Source: Aurantiochytrium sp. KH105 | Lineage: Eukaryota; Sar; Bigyra; Thraustochytrida; Thraustochytriidae | DNA: 64,000 nucleotides | Reading direction: 5' to 3' | Assembly: GCA_003116975.1 (NCBI GenBank) | Contig: BGKB01000049.1 | Coordinates: forward strand, 124,001 to 188,000 | Shown: piece by piece, positions 32,961-45,000 of the stretch | How positions within the stretch are numbered: position 1 is the stretch's first letter | Layout of the letters: every line of letters begins with the position of its first letter | The notes under the pieces: generated by a model | Database searches by the model: none | Seen by the model: the letters and a program-made list of their open reading frames with translations, nothing else | What the model was told of the DNA's origin: nothing | Translations under genes and position numbers: made by a program

Positions 32961-35900
32961 CCTTTCTTCCGCTCGCGATGACTGGCGGGCTCTGCACGCC
33001 CGGAGGCGTAGTATTCCGACTTGACCTCTGCAGGGGAAACCTCCATCCATCCCAGGTCGGTCGGCGCACGCAGCCGCAGTCCGCGCGAGGCAGGTTGCTT
33101 CTCCTGGCCGCGCCCTGCAGATGCCAGGTCTCGCTCTCTCGCTCGCCCGCTCGCGCCAGAGGTTGCGTTCTTGAGCAGGAGGCGAGGCGGCTGGACCAAG
33201 ATGCTTCCTCTGGCATCCCCGGCCGACCGCGTCTCGACGTCTTCCAAGCCGTGGGCCCGCTGCTTCCTCCTCCGCTCCAGAGATTGTGTTCTTCTGAGAG
33301 CGCACAGCACGGCCCGACCAGGCCTCGCGCATCTGCCTGTTGGGGTCGGCTGTCGTCACCTTTGCAGCGCCGCAGAGCCTTGCGATCTTGCGAAGGCGCG
33401 CGTCGCGGCGGTGGACCAGGCCTCGCGCGAGGCCGGGCTCGTGACGGGACGCACGCGTGGATGGATGTGCGTACGCATGAATGATGCATTGCTCACGACG
33501 TGCATGCCATTGGTCGCCCGAGCCCGGATGCTTCTCTGCGCGAGATTGTCCGTGCGTTCTTGCCGAGGTCGAGGCGCGACACGCGCGGTCGGAGCAAGCA
33601 CGCAAGCGAGCAAGCGCGCGGGCGAGCTGGCACAGGTTGTTCGTTTCGTTGGTTTTCTTGCTTCCTTGCTTCCTTGCTTGCTTAGAGTTCGTTCGTTCAT
33701 TCGTTTGTATGTTTGTGCACAGGGTGGGATGCGCAGATTGTGTTCTTGAGAGGGAGGACCCCGCACGCGTAGAGGAGGGCAACTTGCGGCGGGCCCAGCC
33801 CGGCTGCTTCGCTTGGCATGCAGGAGCCCCACAAGCTGAGCATAGGAAACTGGACTCTTGCCGCGTCGAGACGCGCTTAGCGACATCGCGGATGGATGAA
33901 TGGGTGAACGCAAAGGAGGTCGAGCGGCCGACCCAGAGTCGTGCACGCGAGGACTTGCGTTCTTGCGAGCTCCGCGCGGCTTTAATGTAAGGGCGGACTT
34001 TAGTTGCTTTGCATCCGCGCGCGCACCCATGTGCGGGAGGCGCGACTTTCGAGGCGGCCACGTATGGACGTATGTACCACCCACCATGGTCCTCCTTTCC
34101 ATGTCTTTCTTTCACAGGTACTACCGGCACGGCGCATGCGCCACGGCAACCGCGCGCGCCACGCTTGGACCGCGTCGTGGCGACGATTTCGGCCCTCGAG
34201 CGCGGGCTCCTTGCGCCGACTACCGCGGCCGCTGTCACGGGGTTTACCGCCGCGGAGAATAAATGTATTGTTCTTTTCTCGCGCGTGTTCGCGCCATGGA
34301 AAAACAACCGTTTGGTCAATCTCGATCTCCGGGTCCGAATCGCGGCGTCCTCGCACAACTCGACTTGACTCGACCCGCCCGAAATAACACGACTCGACTC
34401 GAGACGCCACGCGAGTCTCGCCAAGGCGGCGGTCGGTTTCTTGGCGACGCGCGCACGGGTGCAAAGTTTGCGTTCGAGATGTTCGCAGGTCGCGCTCATG
34501 GAGAGCGGGGGGAAGGCGTCGTTTGAACATTATGTGTAGTAGGGTGCACGTACGCGTCGCGATGTTGCGACAGAGAAAACAAACGTAACTTACCGCTCGC
34601 TGTCGCAGTCGCTTGTTCTTGCTTGCTTGCTGCTTTATCTCCGTTTCACAGTCAGGCATCTGCTTGGGTTTGCGAACGGACGGACGAATGTCATGTGGAG
34701 AGGCGGGATGCGCGCGAAATGCGGCGACGCGGAGCGCCTCGCGATGGCGACGCGGCCGCCGCGCGCGGAGGAGCTCGGCGCAGAGACGGAGGGCGCGGTT
34801 GCGAAATTTTTGCGAGCGAGTCCATCCATCGCACGTCTGGCGCGAGAATGATAAATGTAGGAACGAATGCGCACGATCGAGCGCACGCACCTTGACTCCT
34901 CCGGCTCCGGCCAGGCTCCTTGCGTTCTTGCGCAGGGGCTCAGACATGACGCAACGGGTGGCCCGCCGCTGCTTCCCTACGCACAAAGACGCGCAGCGGC
35001 CGGGGCGGCTTGCGTTCTTGCCTCGCGCGATCCCCCCAAATCCTCCTCCGCTGGCTGCGGCCCGGCGGGCGAGCCCATCCATTTTTTCCACGCGTGCATC
35101 GACTCGTCCATCCATTCATTCATCATCATTCCATCCATCCATGCATGTGTGGATACGCGATGAGGACGCACGCGCGACCAACGGCCATCACATAGTTGGC
35201 GATAAAGACCGCGCCGCCAGGCCCCGCCCGCGTTCTTGCGGCGAGGCTGCGCCGGACCGCGCAGACATGACGCGAGGGCCGGCCGAAACAAGCCGCGCGT
35301 GCGAGGGCGCCTGCGAGGACGCGCGGAGGCGTGGGGTGGAGGCGCGGAGAGAATGGACGGGTCGATGCGGCGACGATGCGCGGAGACGCGGAGCAGGGGG
35401 AGGATTGGGAGGAGGAAAACGGCGCAAAGGGCTCGGGGAAAAGCGAAGCTGGTCTGTGGTGCAGGTGGGTCCCGCCCCGCAGCGCGCGCGAAGCAGCTTG
35501 GGGACGCCCGCACCTCCGCAGGCCGCAGCGGGAGGCACGGCGGGGGCGGCTGCGGCAGCGAGGGAAGGGAAGGAAGGAGGGGTAAGCGAGGGAGGGCGAC
35601 TGACTCCAGTCCTCCCGCTCCGCCTGTTCGCTTGCTCGCTTGCTCGATCGCTGAAGAACTCGCGAGCTCGCTCGGCGGCTGGCTTGGGCTAAGCTGGACT
35701 CGCCCTGGCCGGCGAGGCTGAGCGCGGCCGGACGGAACTGGCTGAATGCCTGCGGCCTACCTGCCTTTTTGCCACAGCGGCAGGCTGCGGTGGGCAGCGG
35801 GAAAGGGAGGGTGGGAAGAGGGGAGGGTGGGGAGCAGCGGGGAGGTGAGCGGGCACCCACAGCTCCACAGCGCTTAAAACCCTAGGCGTGGCCTTTGCGC

Positions 35901-37700
35901 TCGGGGACGCGCGCGGCACTGCGCCGGCCTAGCGAAGGTTAGACGCATTATGCATAGAGATCTGCGCGCGATTCTGCGCGCGGGCAGAGGAGGGATGTGG
36001 GTATGTGTCGTTAGTAGGAAAAACGTAAAGAAACCGCCACCTCAGACAGAGGGAGACGGCCACAGCGTCGAGTAGAGTGGAGTGGTTTACAGTTAGTTTA
36101 TGAAGGCAGGCATTTGTTCGTTTGCCATGGTCGGTTGCTGGCGCCTGAGCGGCCGCGAAAGCAGAGCGGCGGCAGACAAGTATCGACAGAGAGGTAGGCA
36201 GGGAGATAAGTGTAGGTAGTTTTGGCTGCGGCGGCGGGACACATTGATTGAGGCGGAGGCAGACGAATCGGCTGCGCTGGGTCTTGTGCCTTGAATTGTT
36301 GGGGTAATAAGCGAGGGCGGCGAGGCATCTCGCAGCAGCCCAGAAGGGGCGGCCTCGCACGGTGGGCCCACAGCGTTCCCACAAGAGGACGGAGGCTCTT
36401 AAGCATTGTCGCGCCGCTGCGTTCTTCCGTACTCCCCGCGTGACGAGCGCCGCGCGCGCGCGCAAGGGGGAGCCCACACACACTTCAAGTTGTCAGGGGC
36501 GGTCTTCGCGTGGGGCGCGCGCCGAAGTCACCCGCCTCATGATGCGCGAACTGAGCCGCCGCGAAGGGCCCGCGCCGCTACTGCAGCTCGCGCCGCCCCG
36601 TGGCGTGGCGACGCGCACAGCTCGGCTCGAGGCCACCGCAAGTTCTTGCTGCGCCGCCGGCGCCCGCAGCCTCGTGGCAAAGAAGCCGCGTAGCTTCTTA
36701 AATCGGCCTGCTAGCTTTCTCACTCACCCGCAGCTACGGCGCCCCTGCGATGCGATCCTCCGCCGCGAGCGGCGCGCGGCCCGGCCAAACCGCTGTCTAG
36801 CCGCGGTGCTCCTGCCCCAATCTTCCACCTGCGCGCGATGCCGCCTCCTTCCGTCTTTCCCTCCCCTCGCAGAGCCGCGTCCGCCGCCAGGCCTCGCGCC
36901 GACTGCGCTGCGCTGCGCTGTGCTCGCCAGGCAGGCAGGCAGCCAGCCAGCCAGCCAGCAGCCGGCCGGCCGCCCGACTGTGGTCGCCGGCCAGCTTTCT
37001 CCCTTCAGGCTTCTTTCCTTCTTTCTTTCTTCTCCTTTCCTTTTTTCTTTCTTCTTTTTTTTCATTCTTTCTTCTTTTCTTTTCTTTTCTTCTTTTTTTC
37101 TTGGGCGGCGCGCTCCCCCTCCCTCCCTCCCTCCCTCACGCCCGCGGCCTTGCCCGCGCTCGAGCAAGCAACCTCCTTCTCCGGAGCCAGCCTCGCATTC
37201 TTTGTTGGGCTCCGCGGCGCCAGGCTGGCCCGCCCCGGGGAGGCAGGCAGGCCAGGCCAGGCCAGCCCCAGCGTACATCCATCCATCCATACGACCTATA
37301 CACACTACCTATTCAAACTTGTACAGAGCGCGGGGCCCCCGAGGAGGCGGGCTCTGTTTCTTTCTGTCTATCTGTCTGTCTGTTTGTCTGTCTGGGCGCA
37401 GTCGAGACGGTCGGCTCGCGCGGCGGCGCGGCGCTGCTTCGTGCTGCTTTGCGGGCGCGGGCGGGGGCTTCTGCGCGAGGCTCGTGCGGGGCGGGGGGCG
37501 GGGGGGCGGGAAGCGGAGCAGAGGGGGCCGCGAAAATTTGTCGGCGCGGGAGCGGCGCGGTGGGGGGCGCGTTCTTGCCAAATGCGTTTGCGCTCCGGCG
37601 CGCTTCCCGGCGCGGGAAAGAGGAGAGAGGGAAAGCGGACGAGGGGGCGCTCGCGTTCTTGGCGACTGGGGGGAGAGTGCCGGGGAATAAGTCGGGAAGA
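32961..37700. repeat. Degenerate satellite remnants and dispersed GCGTTCTTG motif
   Basis: Beyond the clear array, fragments persist in GC-rich surroundings. GATGCTTCCTCTGGCATCCC near 33201 and CAGAGATTGTGTTCTTCTGA near 33278 match satellite blocks. The motif recurs at 33163, 33552, 33955, 34920, 35010, 35230, 37569 and 37653, with near-matches at 33736 and 36418, and in inverse orientation at 38777. A 9-mer of this kind is expected less than once per strand in 64 kb. Between these points the DNA is simple-sequence-rich. Confidence 0.7.
37000..37105. repeat. Polypyrimidine (CTTT/TTTC) tract
   Basis: About 100 bp made almost only of T and C on the plus strand, with TTCTTTCTTTC and TTTTCTTTTCTTTTC runs, bounded by G-containing sequence at both ends. 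Confidence 0.9.
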
Positions 37701-38984
37701 GCGCGGCCCCACAGCGATGCGGCGTCTTCTGGCCGATTGAGGCTGGTCGGTGTGGGATTCGGGGCTGCGGGACCGAGCCTCCGCGCAGAGGGCGTGACGG
37801 GCGCGACACAAGCAGGACGGGCAAATATAATTTTGAACAGGACGCGGGCGCCCGCAGCGCGCCACACAGCACGACCGGGGAGAAGGGCGGTGAGGGTCGA
37901 AACTACAACTGGCGGCGCCCGCAGCGCGCCGGCTGCGGAAGCAGAGCGTGGGTCTAACTGCAGATAAACAATCTGCTCTTGCTACAATGCACGCGGGGGC
38001 AAAGAAACCAACAAACCCGCTTTGCCTCTGCCGGCCAGCAAGCTCGGCACAGCGAGCAAGCAAGCAAGCAAGCAAGCAGAAGCGGGCAGGCGGGCGGGCG
38101 AGAGCGCGAGGGGCGACCGCGGCCCGCGACGCGCGCGCGCACGGCCGGCGGCGGTGGAAAGCCCGCCTTCACCCACGCGCGCGCGGCGGCGGCGGCGGAG
38201 CGGCGGACGCCGGCCAAGGGCGGCCGCGGCATCTTTCCCGCTCGCTTTCCCTCCTTTCTTTAGCTCTGCTTTTCTTTCCTCGCCGCGGCCCAGCCAGCCC
38301 GGCGGCCCCTCGGCGCGCCGCGGAGGCAGGCGGGCAGGCAGGCGGGCGCGCGGGCGGGCAGGCAGGAAGGCCGAAAGGCAGCAAGGCGCGCGCGCGGCGG
38401 ACGGCCGCCCGCCGCAGCGCCTGCCTCGGGCGGGCGGGCGGGCGCTGCGCCGTGCGGCTTTAGCGCCTCTATCTCTCTCTCTGTCTGTCTGTCTTCCGGC
38501 GAGTCCCTGCTTGGTATATATATTCTATATAAAGGCAGGCAGGGCGAGGCAAAGCAAGTAAGCAAGTAAGCAAGCCGAGTTGCGCATCGCAAAGCAAAGC
38601 CGAGCCAAGCGAGCAAGCGAGCGAGCAGTCCGCGCGGGGAGGCGAGAGGAAGGGCTGTCGCGTCGAGGAGGCAAGCCAAGAGCGCGCGAGCGAGCTTCGC
38701 TCACGCTGCGGCGAGGCGCACTGGCGCTAGTGGGTCCTAGGTGCGGAATAGCGCGGGCCGCGGTTTTTCCCGCGCGCAAGAACGCAGGCCCTGCGGTGGG
38801 AGGCCAGAGGCGGCGGCCGCACCTGTGAGGGCGGCGTGGCCTGTTTGTCGCCTGACACGGCGGGGCCCCCACGCACCTCTGCGGCGGGCGCGGCCAGAGG
38901 GCGCAGGAGGAAAGGGCTCTTCCACAGCACCTCGCAAACAGAAGCAGCTGCGGGGAAAGCGGAGCTTGCCTTGTCCGCGGGCTT

Positions 38985-40551
38985 ATGCGCGCCGAGGAGG
39001 ACCTGGACCAGGAGCAGGAGCAGCAGCAGCATCATAAAAAAGAGCAGCAGCAGCCCAAGCGGCGCGAGGAGCAGCGGCGCGAGCCCAGGGCGGCGGCGCG
39101 GACGCCGACGTCCCCGAGCACGGACGCGGACGCGGACGCGGCGGAAGGCCACACGCGTACCGACGAGGACTCGAGCGACGCGGGCATGCAGAAACACGGC
39201 GAAGCGGTCTCCGACGCGGGCAGCGTCGCAAGAGACGCCGCCGACGAGGCCGCCGCAGCCGCCACAGACAAGGCAAGCCTGAAACGCAAAAAGAAAAGGC
39301 ACCACCAACACCAGCATCAGCACAAGCACAAGCACAGCCACAGCGGTAGCGGCAGCGGCAGCAGCCATGGCGGCAGCGGAAACGATCGAAACGAGGAACT
39401 CCGTGTCGAAAAAGACCTCGCCCGCCGGGTTCAAGACGCCAAGGCCGAGAGGAGCGAACACCGCCCTCACAAGCGCCACAGACTCCACCAACAGCCCGTC
39501 AGCGGCCAAACCAACGACTCCGATGACAGCGCCGACAAATCTTCCAAGTCCGATGACGACGACAGCTCCGACGCCAAGAAGACAGGAGATCAGTCGCTGA
39601 GACTCTCCGACGTCAACATGCAGAAACTCCGCAACGATCTCGCCAATGGAATCTACCGGGCCTACATCGAAGAGGTCGGCCCGCGCAAGTTCAAGTGCAA
39701 GCTCTGCAACCGCAGCTTCTCCTGGCAAAACTCCCTCGTTCGTCACCTTACCTGCGTTCACGCTGACATTCGCAACTTTCAGTGCCCGCGCTGCGGCAAG
39801 ACCTTTAAGGGTCGCCACGGTCTCAAATATCACCTTGAGGCCCGAAGCTGCCTGAAAACAAAGGCGAACACCGCCTTGCCGCCCGTTATGATGAACAACC
39901 TCGTGCACATGCCTTCTGGCGCACCCAACATGACCACGGCCGCCATGTCCTCGAGCGGAGCTGTTTATAGCGGACCTGGAATGGCCTCGCAGTTTTCCCC
40001 CTTTGTCTGCGGGCTGTGTCAGCATGGTTTCTCTTCGCTCCAAGAGATGCTGGCGCACTCGCAAATGATGCATGGTGTCTTCCCCGGTCAAATCTCTTCC
40101 TTTAGCAACAACAACACACAGCCCTTCTTTGCTGCAAACATGCCCGGGCTCCCAGCCTCTCTCTCTGGTGGACAGCAGCAGCAGCAAATGCAGCAGCAGC
40201 AAATCCAGCAGCAGCAGCAGAACCTCGCCTTGCAAATGCACATGTCCCAGCAGCCCTTGCAGTTCCTTCAGCAGCAGCAGCAGCAGCAGCAGCAATTGCA
40301 GCAACAGAATCGCATAGGCAGCAGCAGTGGGGACAGTAAAAATAGCGGCAGCAACAATAATTACAACACCGGCGCCAGCGCAAGCAATAATGACGACAGC
40401 GTTGATCGAGCCGGCAGCAGCAGTAGCCGCGCTGCCACGATTGCACCTTCCAACAATATGAACAGCAACAGTAGCAGTGGAAATCAGGTTCCGCAAGCCT
40501 TTCTCAGTGGCTTGAGCCAGATGTTTGCCTCTAGTTCCAACAACCAGGGAT

Positions 40552-40625
<74 letters not shown>

Positions 40626-41216
40626 CATCAACAACAACAAAACCAGCAGCAACAGCAACCGCAGGGGTCAATTGCGTCCCAGCTCTTGCATTTGCTGCCG
40701 CAAGGCTTTAACTCGCCTGGTATGACACAGCAGTCGCAAAAGCAGACTCAGGAAATGTCTCAGCAACAGCAAATACAGCAGCTTCAACAATTGCAGCAAT
40801 TTCAGCAATTGCAGCTGCAGCAACAACAGCAGCAACAGTCACAGCAGCAGCAGCAGCAGCAGCATTCTCAACAGCAGGAGCAGCAGCAGCAGCAAGACCC
40901 GACACAAGCGAACTTTAATGGAGCCGTTTGGCAGTTGAATGCGCAACAGCTGCAGCAGCTGCAGCAATGGCAGCAGCAACAACAGCAGCAGCCGCAGCAG
41001 CAGCAGCCGCAGCAGCAGCTTTTCCTGTCTGGAAATCCAGGGCAGACCGGACCTGGAGCTTTGACTGCCCAATTACTTATGCAGCAGCAAGGACAGCAAC
41101 AAACTCAACAACAAACTCAACAACATCAACAGCAAGGATACTCTTTGCCCTCGATGTCCTCGTCATTCATCAATTATTCCCAAAGCAACAACAACAACAA
41201 CAACAACAATAGTTGA
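38985..41216 (+). CDS. C2H2 zinc-finger protein with long polyglutamine regions
   Basis: A 743-residue protein. The N-terminal ~230 residues are charged and low in complexity (EQEQQQ, HQHQHQHKHKH, SGSGSGS and acidic D/S runs). Three zinc-finger-like units follow: residues 236-258 (CKLC-x12-H-x4-H), about 264-288 (CPRC with H and a final C, a C2HC variant) and about 340-362 (CGLC-x12-H-x4-H). From about 400 to the end it is dominated by Gln, with a pure CAG-coded run of over 20 Gln starting near residue 524 (nt 40554). It ends in an Asn run coded by AAC repeats (about 41185-41212). The layout fits a sequence-specific transcription regulator with Q-rich activation regions. Tract length may vary between strains. 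The minus strand shows a mirror frame of polyleucine that is not real. Confidence 0.85.
40554..40620. repeat. (CAG)n coding microsatellite
   Basis: An essentially uninterrupted CAG run within the Q-rich zinc-finger gene, passing into mixed CAA/CAT/CAG. Shorter CAG runs flank it from 40165 to 41035. Confidence 0.95.
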
Positions 41217-41409
41217 CGGACTAGATGCGGGGTCAACTAGACCTAAGAGAAAGTCCATTTGACACATGAGATAAGTGATGATCTATATTGCTTTTAAGAA
41301 TCTGCCTTCGTCCTTTGTTTCATTCTCATTTTCATGGAAATGCACCACAATTCTCCGTCTCGTCAGCACTGAATGCCGTGCTTACTTGCACACCACGCCT
41401 CTTGGCACC

Positions 41410-41444
41410 TCCTCCCTCCCTCCCTCCCTCCCTCCCTCCCTCCC
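41410..41444. repeat. (CCCT)n microsatellite
   Basis: About eight CCCT units in a row, 570 bp upstream of the RING-CH gene start. Confidence 0.92.
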
Positions 41445-41637
41445 GGCTGCATGGCTTGGCTTCGCTTGCTGGCTGGCCCGACAGAACCTCGCGAGATGCG
41501 AAACTAGTTCCGCTACTGTAGAACCCGAGACGGGTGCGTGCGACGCGAGTGTCCGGGCGCCGATTCAAACAAAGCGACTTCAACGCAGAGCGCGTGCCCG
41601 GCGACCTCCGCGCGCGACTGCACCCGCGGCGCGCTCT

Positions 41638-41700
41638 TGCCCTCGCGCCCTCGCGCCCTCGCGCCCTCGCGCCCTCGCGCCCGCGCCCTCGCGCGCGCGC
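41638..41700. repeat. (GCGCCCTC)n minisatellite
   Basis: Five or six 8-bp GCGCCCTC units run into alternating GCGCGC. The segment lies about 310 bp upstream of the RING-CH gene start. Confidence 0.9.
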
Positions 41701-42010
41701 GCGTCCCGATCGGGAAGAGGCGAGCGAGGAAGGCCCAGCGAGGCGCGGCGGCGCCAGATCGCGCCTCGGAGGAGGGCCCAAGCGAGCGCCGCCTCCGCCC
41801 AGCCCGCGCTGCGCGGCGGCGCTGCGCTGCGCGCGCGAGCGCGCACGTCTCCCTCGCGCCCCGCCCCCGCCTCCGCGCCGCGAGCCGCGTCGAGTCGGGT
41901 CGGGGTTCCGGGCGGAAAAGGTTGGTGAAAAGTACAGCAGCAGCAACAGAAGCGCTCCAGCCCAGAACAGCCCGACCGCCCGCCCGCACACAGACAGACA
42001 GTCAGACAGC

Positions 42011-45000
42011 ATGGCGATGCAGGGCGACGCAGAGGCACGCCCTCTCGAGGACGAGCCTGCACGCGAGGCCCCAGAACAGACGACGTTATTGTCCGCGGTT
42101 GATGACCGCGGACATGCTAGAGACAGCGAGTCTCTCGAGGACGAGGAAATCTGCCGCATTTGCAGATGCGGCGTCGAGGAGAAACGACCTCTGTACCATC
42201 CTTGCGTTTGCGCAGGCAGCATCAAGTTTGTCCACGAAGACTGCCTCATGGAGTGGCTCTCGCACAGCGCCTCGGCGACAGGAAGCAGGCCAAATTGCGA
42301 GCTCTGCGGGCACAAGTTCAGATTCACTCCCGTATACGAGCCAGGTGCTCCACAATCGCTCACCGTGGCAGAGTTTCTGCGCCTCTGCATCGTCCGCGGC
42401 ATGAGGACGCTCCCCTTTATTGGTCGCATCATTATTGTTGCCATTACGTGGGGCGTCTTCATCCCCATCGCAACCTGCGTCATGTTCCGAATTCTTTCTC
42501 TTGGCAAGCTCGATAGACTCGATTCAGGGACTCCCGAAGACCTGCTGCTGCAGCACGCTCAGCAAACGCATCTCCCACAACAGCAAGGTAGTCTTGGCAA
42601 TTTTCAGGCGCGGTTGCGCATGGCTCTTGATGGCGGCCTGTACACGAGCTGGGGTGTCGGTGTTTGTGCATCTGCTGGTATTTTCGTCTCCTTTTTGACG
42701 CTTATTTCTGTGGTTGATTTCGTGCGCGAACATGACTTCTTCAACGACATTGATGCCGACGACGACGACGTCCCGGAGGCCGACGACGAACACGATGAAC
42801 AGGATCACGAACAGGATGTGGACGTACATGAAGTAGACGCCCACATTGAGGCTGCCCCGGGCCTCGACGAGGCGAATGAGGGCCCAATGCTGGAAGGAGT
42901 CCCCTTGGCACAAGATGCTGGCGCAGCAAACCAATCCGACGACGCAGAAGTAAACCTTGCAACACATGTACAAGAAAACGGGCAAGAGAATGAACAAGAA
43001 ACAAGGGATACCGCGTGCGAGGGCTTTGAAAAGGACTCGGATAATAGCAGCCCCATCCCGCACGCCGATACTCCAGCCGTGCTACCGCACTGGTCAGAGC
43101 CTATGCAAGGCGCGCGTCAAGCCGCAGTGGCGGCCGCAGCCGCGGCAAATGCAGCAGAAAATGCAAGTATCGATGCAGAGTCCGCAGCCTCAGTCGAAGC
43201 TCGAGCCGCAGCCGAAGCCGATGCTGCCGCAGCAGCTGCGGCCGCCCATTACAATGTTGCAGACTGGATCCCCGTCCGAAACGGCGAACTGATCGACGAC
43301 GAGTTTGAGATTCGTGACCACGACGATGCTGAATCTGTTGATGAGACCGAGAACATTGACCACGACGCAGCTGCTGGCCTCGATGTTGGCGATCTTGATG
43401 AAGAAGAAAATGACCACGACGATTTCCGTCGTGACATTCTTGAAGACGAAATGGAGCCGCCCGTAGACGCCGCTGCAGACGCGGCGGACCCACCTGCCGT
43501 CCGTGGGCTCGGCTTCTTTGATGACGACAATCACGACGAGCACGATGACGCAGACGATGGCGCGGGCCTTGGCGACGACGAGGACGACAACCATGTGGGT
43601 GACCTCAACGTCGCTCTCGATGAGCTCCTTGGCCTACGTGGACCCAGCTGGGTGCTCTTTCACAATGTCATGTGGCTTTTGACCTTTAATGGTCTTTATT
43701 TATGCGTGGCGCTCTTTGCTCCCACTACCGTCGGGGCGGTCGTATTATCCATGTCAGGCCGTGTCATCGAGCGAGCCACGGGCATTCGCATGCTTTCAAG
43801 ATCGGATGAAGGCTTTCTCCTGCGCACGCTGCACCGATTCAGGTCCCAGCAAGCGGCGCAAGACCGCGAGGAGCAAATGTTCGAAAGGAGCAAAGCATGG
43901 CCTCTCGAACGTGTTGTGCCTCGAGCCTCGCTTGGCCTCGAGGCCCCGGCGCAGTGCACGCACCAAGGGTATCTCGAAGAAACGAGACATGTCTTCACGG
44001 AAGAGCTTCGGTACGCGTGCTTGGAGCTCGCTGCTCTTCTCGTGGGCTACATCACCGTGGCTTGCTTCCTTGGGGCCCTTTTCCTCGCAACGCGCTGGCT
44101 GCGCGATCATGCGCGGAACCGACGCACGTACCAGGGGTACGACAGCGTCACGCGCGTCTTGCGTTTCATGAGCCGGACCTTCAAGGTGGTTATTATTGTA
44201 TTCCTCAAAATGGGCCTCTTTCCTGTTCTTCTCGGAGCTCTCCTCGAGGTGGCAGTTCGCGATGTCGTTGCCTTTGACCCTGTCTCGCGGTACCAGTTTG
44301 CAGTCGACCATCCCGTCTTTGCCGTCATGGTCCTCTGGGTGGCAGGCATTACCCACATGCTTGTCATTACGGTCGTGGTGCTCGAGCTGCGCGACCTCTT
44401 ACATCCGGACATCCTTCACGGTGTCATCCGGCCCAAAAATGGGGACGACGGTCTTCTTCGCTCGGTTCTCGAAGAAAGCATTGCGCGTCACCTTCGCCGT
44501 ATGGCCCTGAGTTGCGCCATTTACACCTTTTTGGTCCTCGCCTTTGTCTACATCCCCGCGCGCATTCTCAAGGACGCTAATCTGGCCATTTTCCCGTCAA
44601 CGCCTGTGCTGTCGTACACGGTGCTCGAGGTGCAGCTTCCGATTGAGCTGTTGTGCGTTCATATTGGAATTCTCAGTTTTCTCGAACAGTGCAAGGATTG
44701 GATTTGCGCCGCCATTGGTTTGTGGGTCTTCAAGGCGACACAATTTTGTGGCCTCGAGCGGTATTTGCTTGCCCTCCCGCGGCCCAAGCCAGATGAGGGC
44801 CCAGATCAGGGTTTTGCTGAAGATGACCTTGTAGCCAGGCTCTTTGCGCAAACGGCTGCCGTCGCCGCTGCAGAAGATGAAGCCGAAGCGCAGCTCGTGC
44901 AAGGCGAAATCGATGCCGCCCCGCTCGCGCTTCGGGATCAAGACGATGCCGCATCGGCAGAGAACGATGAGGACACACAAAAGGGAGGGAGTGAAAACGA

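Larger units (their letters stand above)
32961..38984. other. Gene-poor GC-rich tract
   Basis: About 6 kb with no supported gene between the satellite and the polyQ zinc-finger gene. Many long open frames exist on both strands (for example 34613-35692 and 36362-37690), but their translations are Arg/Ala/Pro/Ser strings without domains and overlap one another. Simple sequences include CTTGCTTCC units at 33655-33690, a polypyrimidine tract at 37000-37105, (CCCT)n at 37115-37140, GCAA units at 38050-38080 and 38545-38580, and (CTGT)n at 38478-38495. A TATATATA sequence is near 38515. The last kilobase is probably promoter and leader. Confidence 0.5.
41217..42010. other. Intergenic region / leader of the Doa10-like gene
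   Basis: It contains a (CCCT)n run at 41410-41444, a GC-rich minisatellite at 41638-41700 and CAGACAGACAG just before the ATG. The reading frame of the downstream gene stays open through part of it, but the translated sequence is low-complexity and the RING domain follows the later ATG normally. Confidence 0.55.

Noticed and set aside
34613-35692. Open frame of 359 codons in the gene-poor tract
   Set aside because: Arg/Ala/Gly/Ser strings without domains, overlapping other equally long frames; expected from GC-rich repeats.
36362-37690. Open frame of 442 codons including a FFFFF-rich segment
   Set aside because: The hydrophobic part is simply the CTTT polypyrimidine tract; no domain or codon-usage support.
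38727-40658. A 643-codon minus-strand frame full of polyleucine
   Set aside because: It is the complement of the CAG-rich zinc-finger gene; leucine runs come from CTG read on the other strand.
41534-42010. In-frame extension of the Doa10-like protein upstream of 42011
   Set aside because: It begins at a non-ATG or early codon within minisatellite sequence; family proteins start close to the RING-CH finger.
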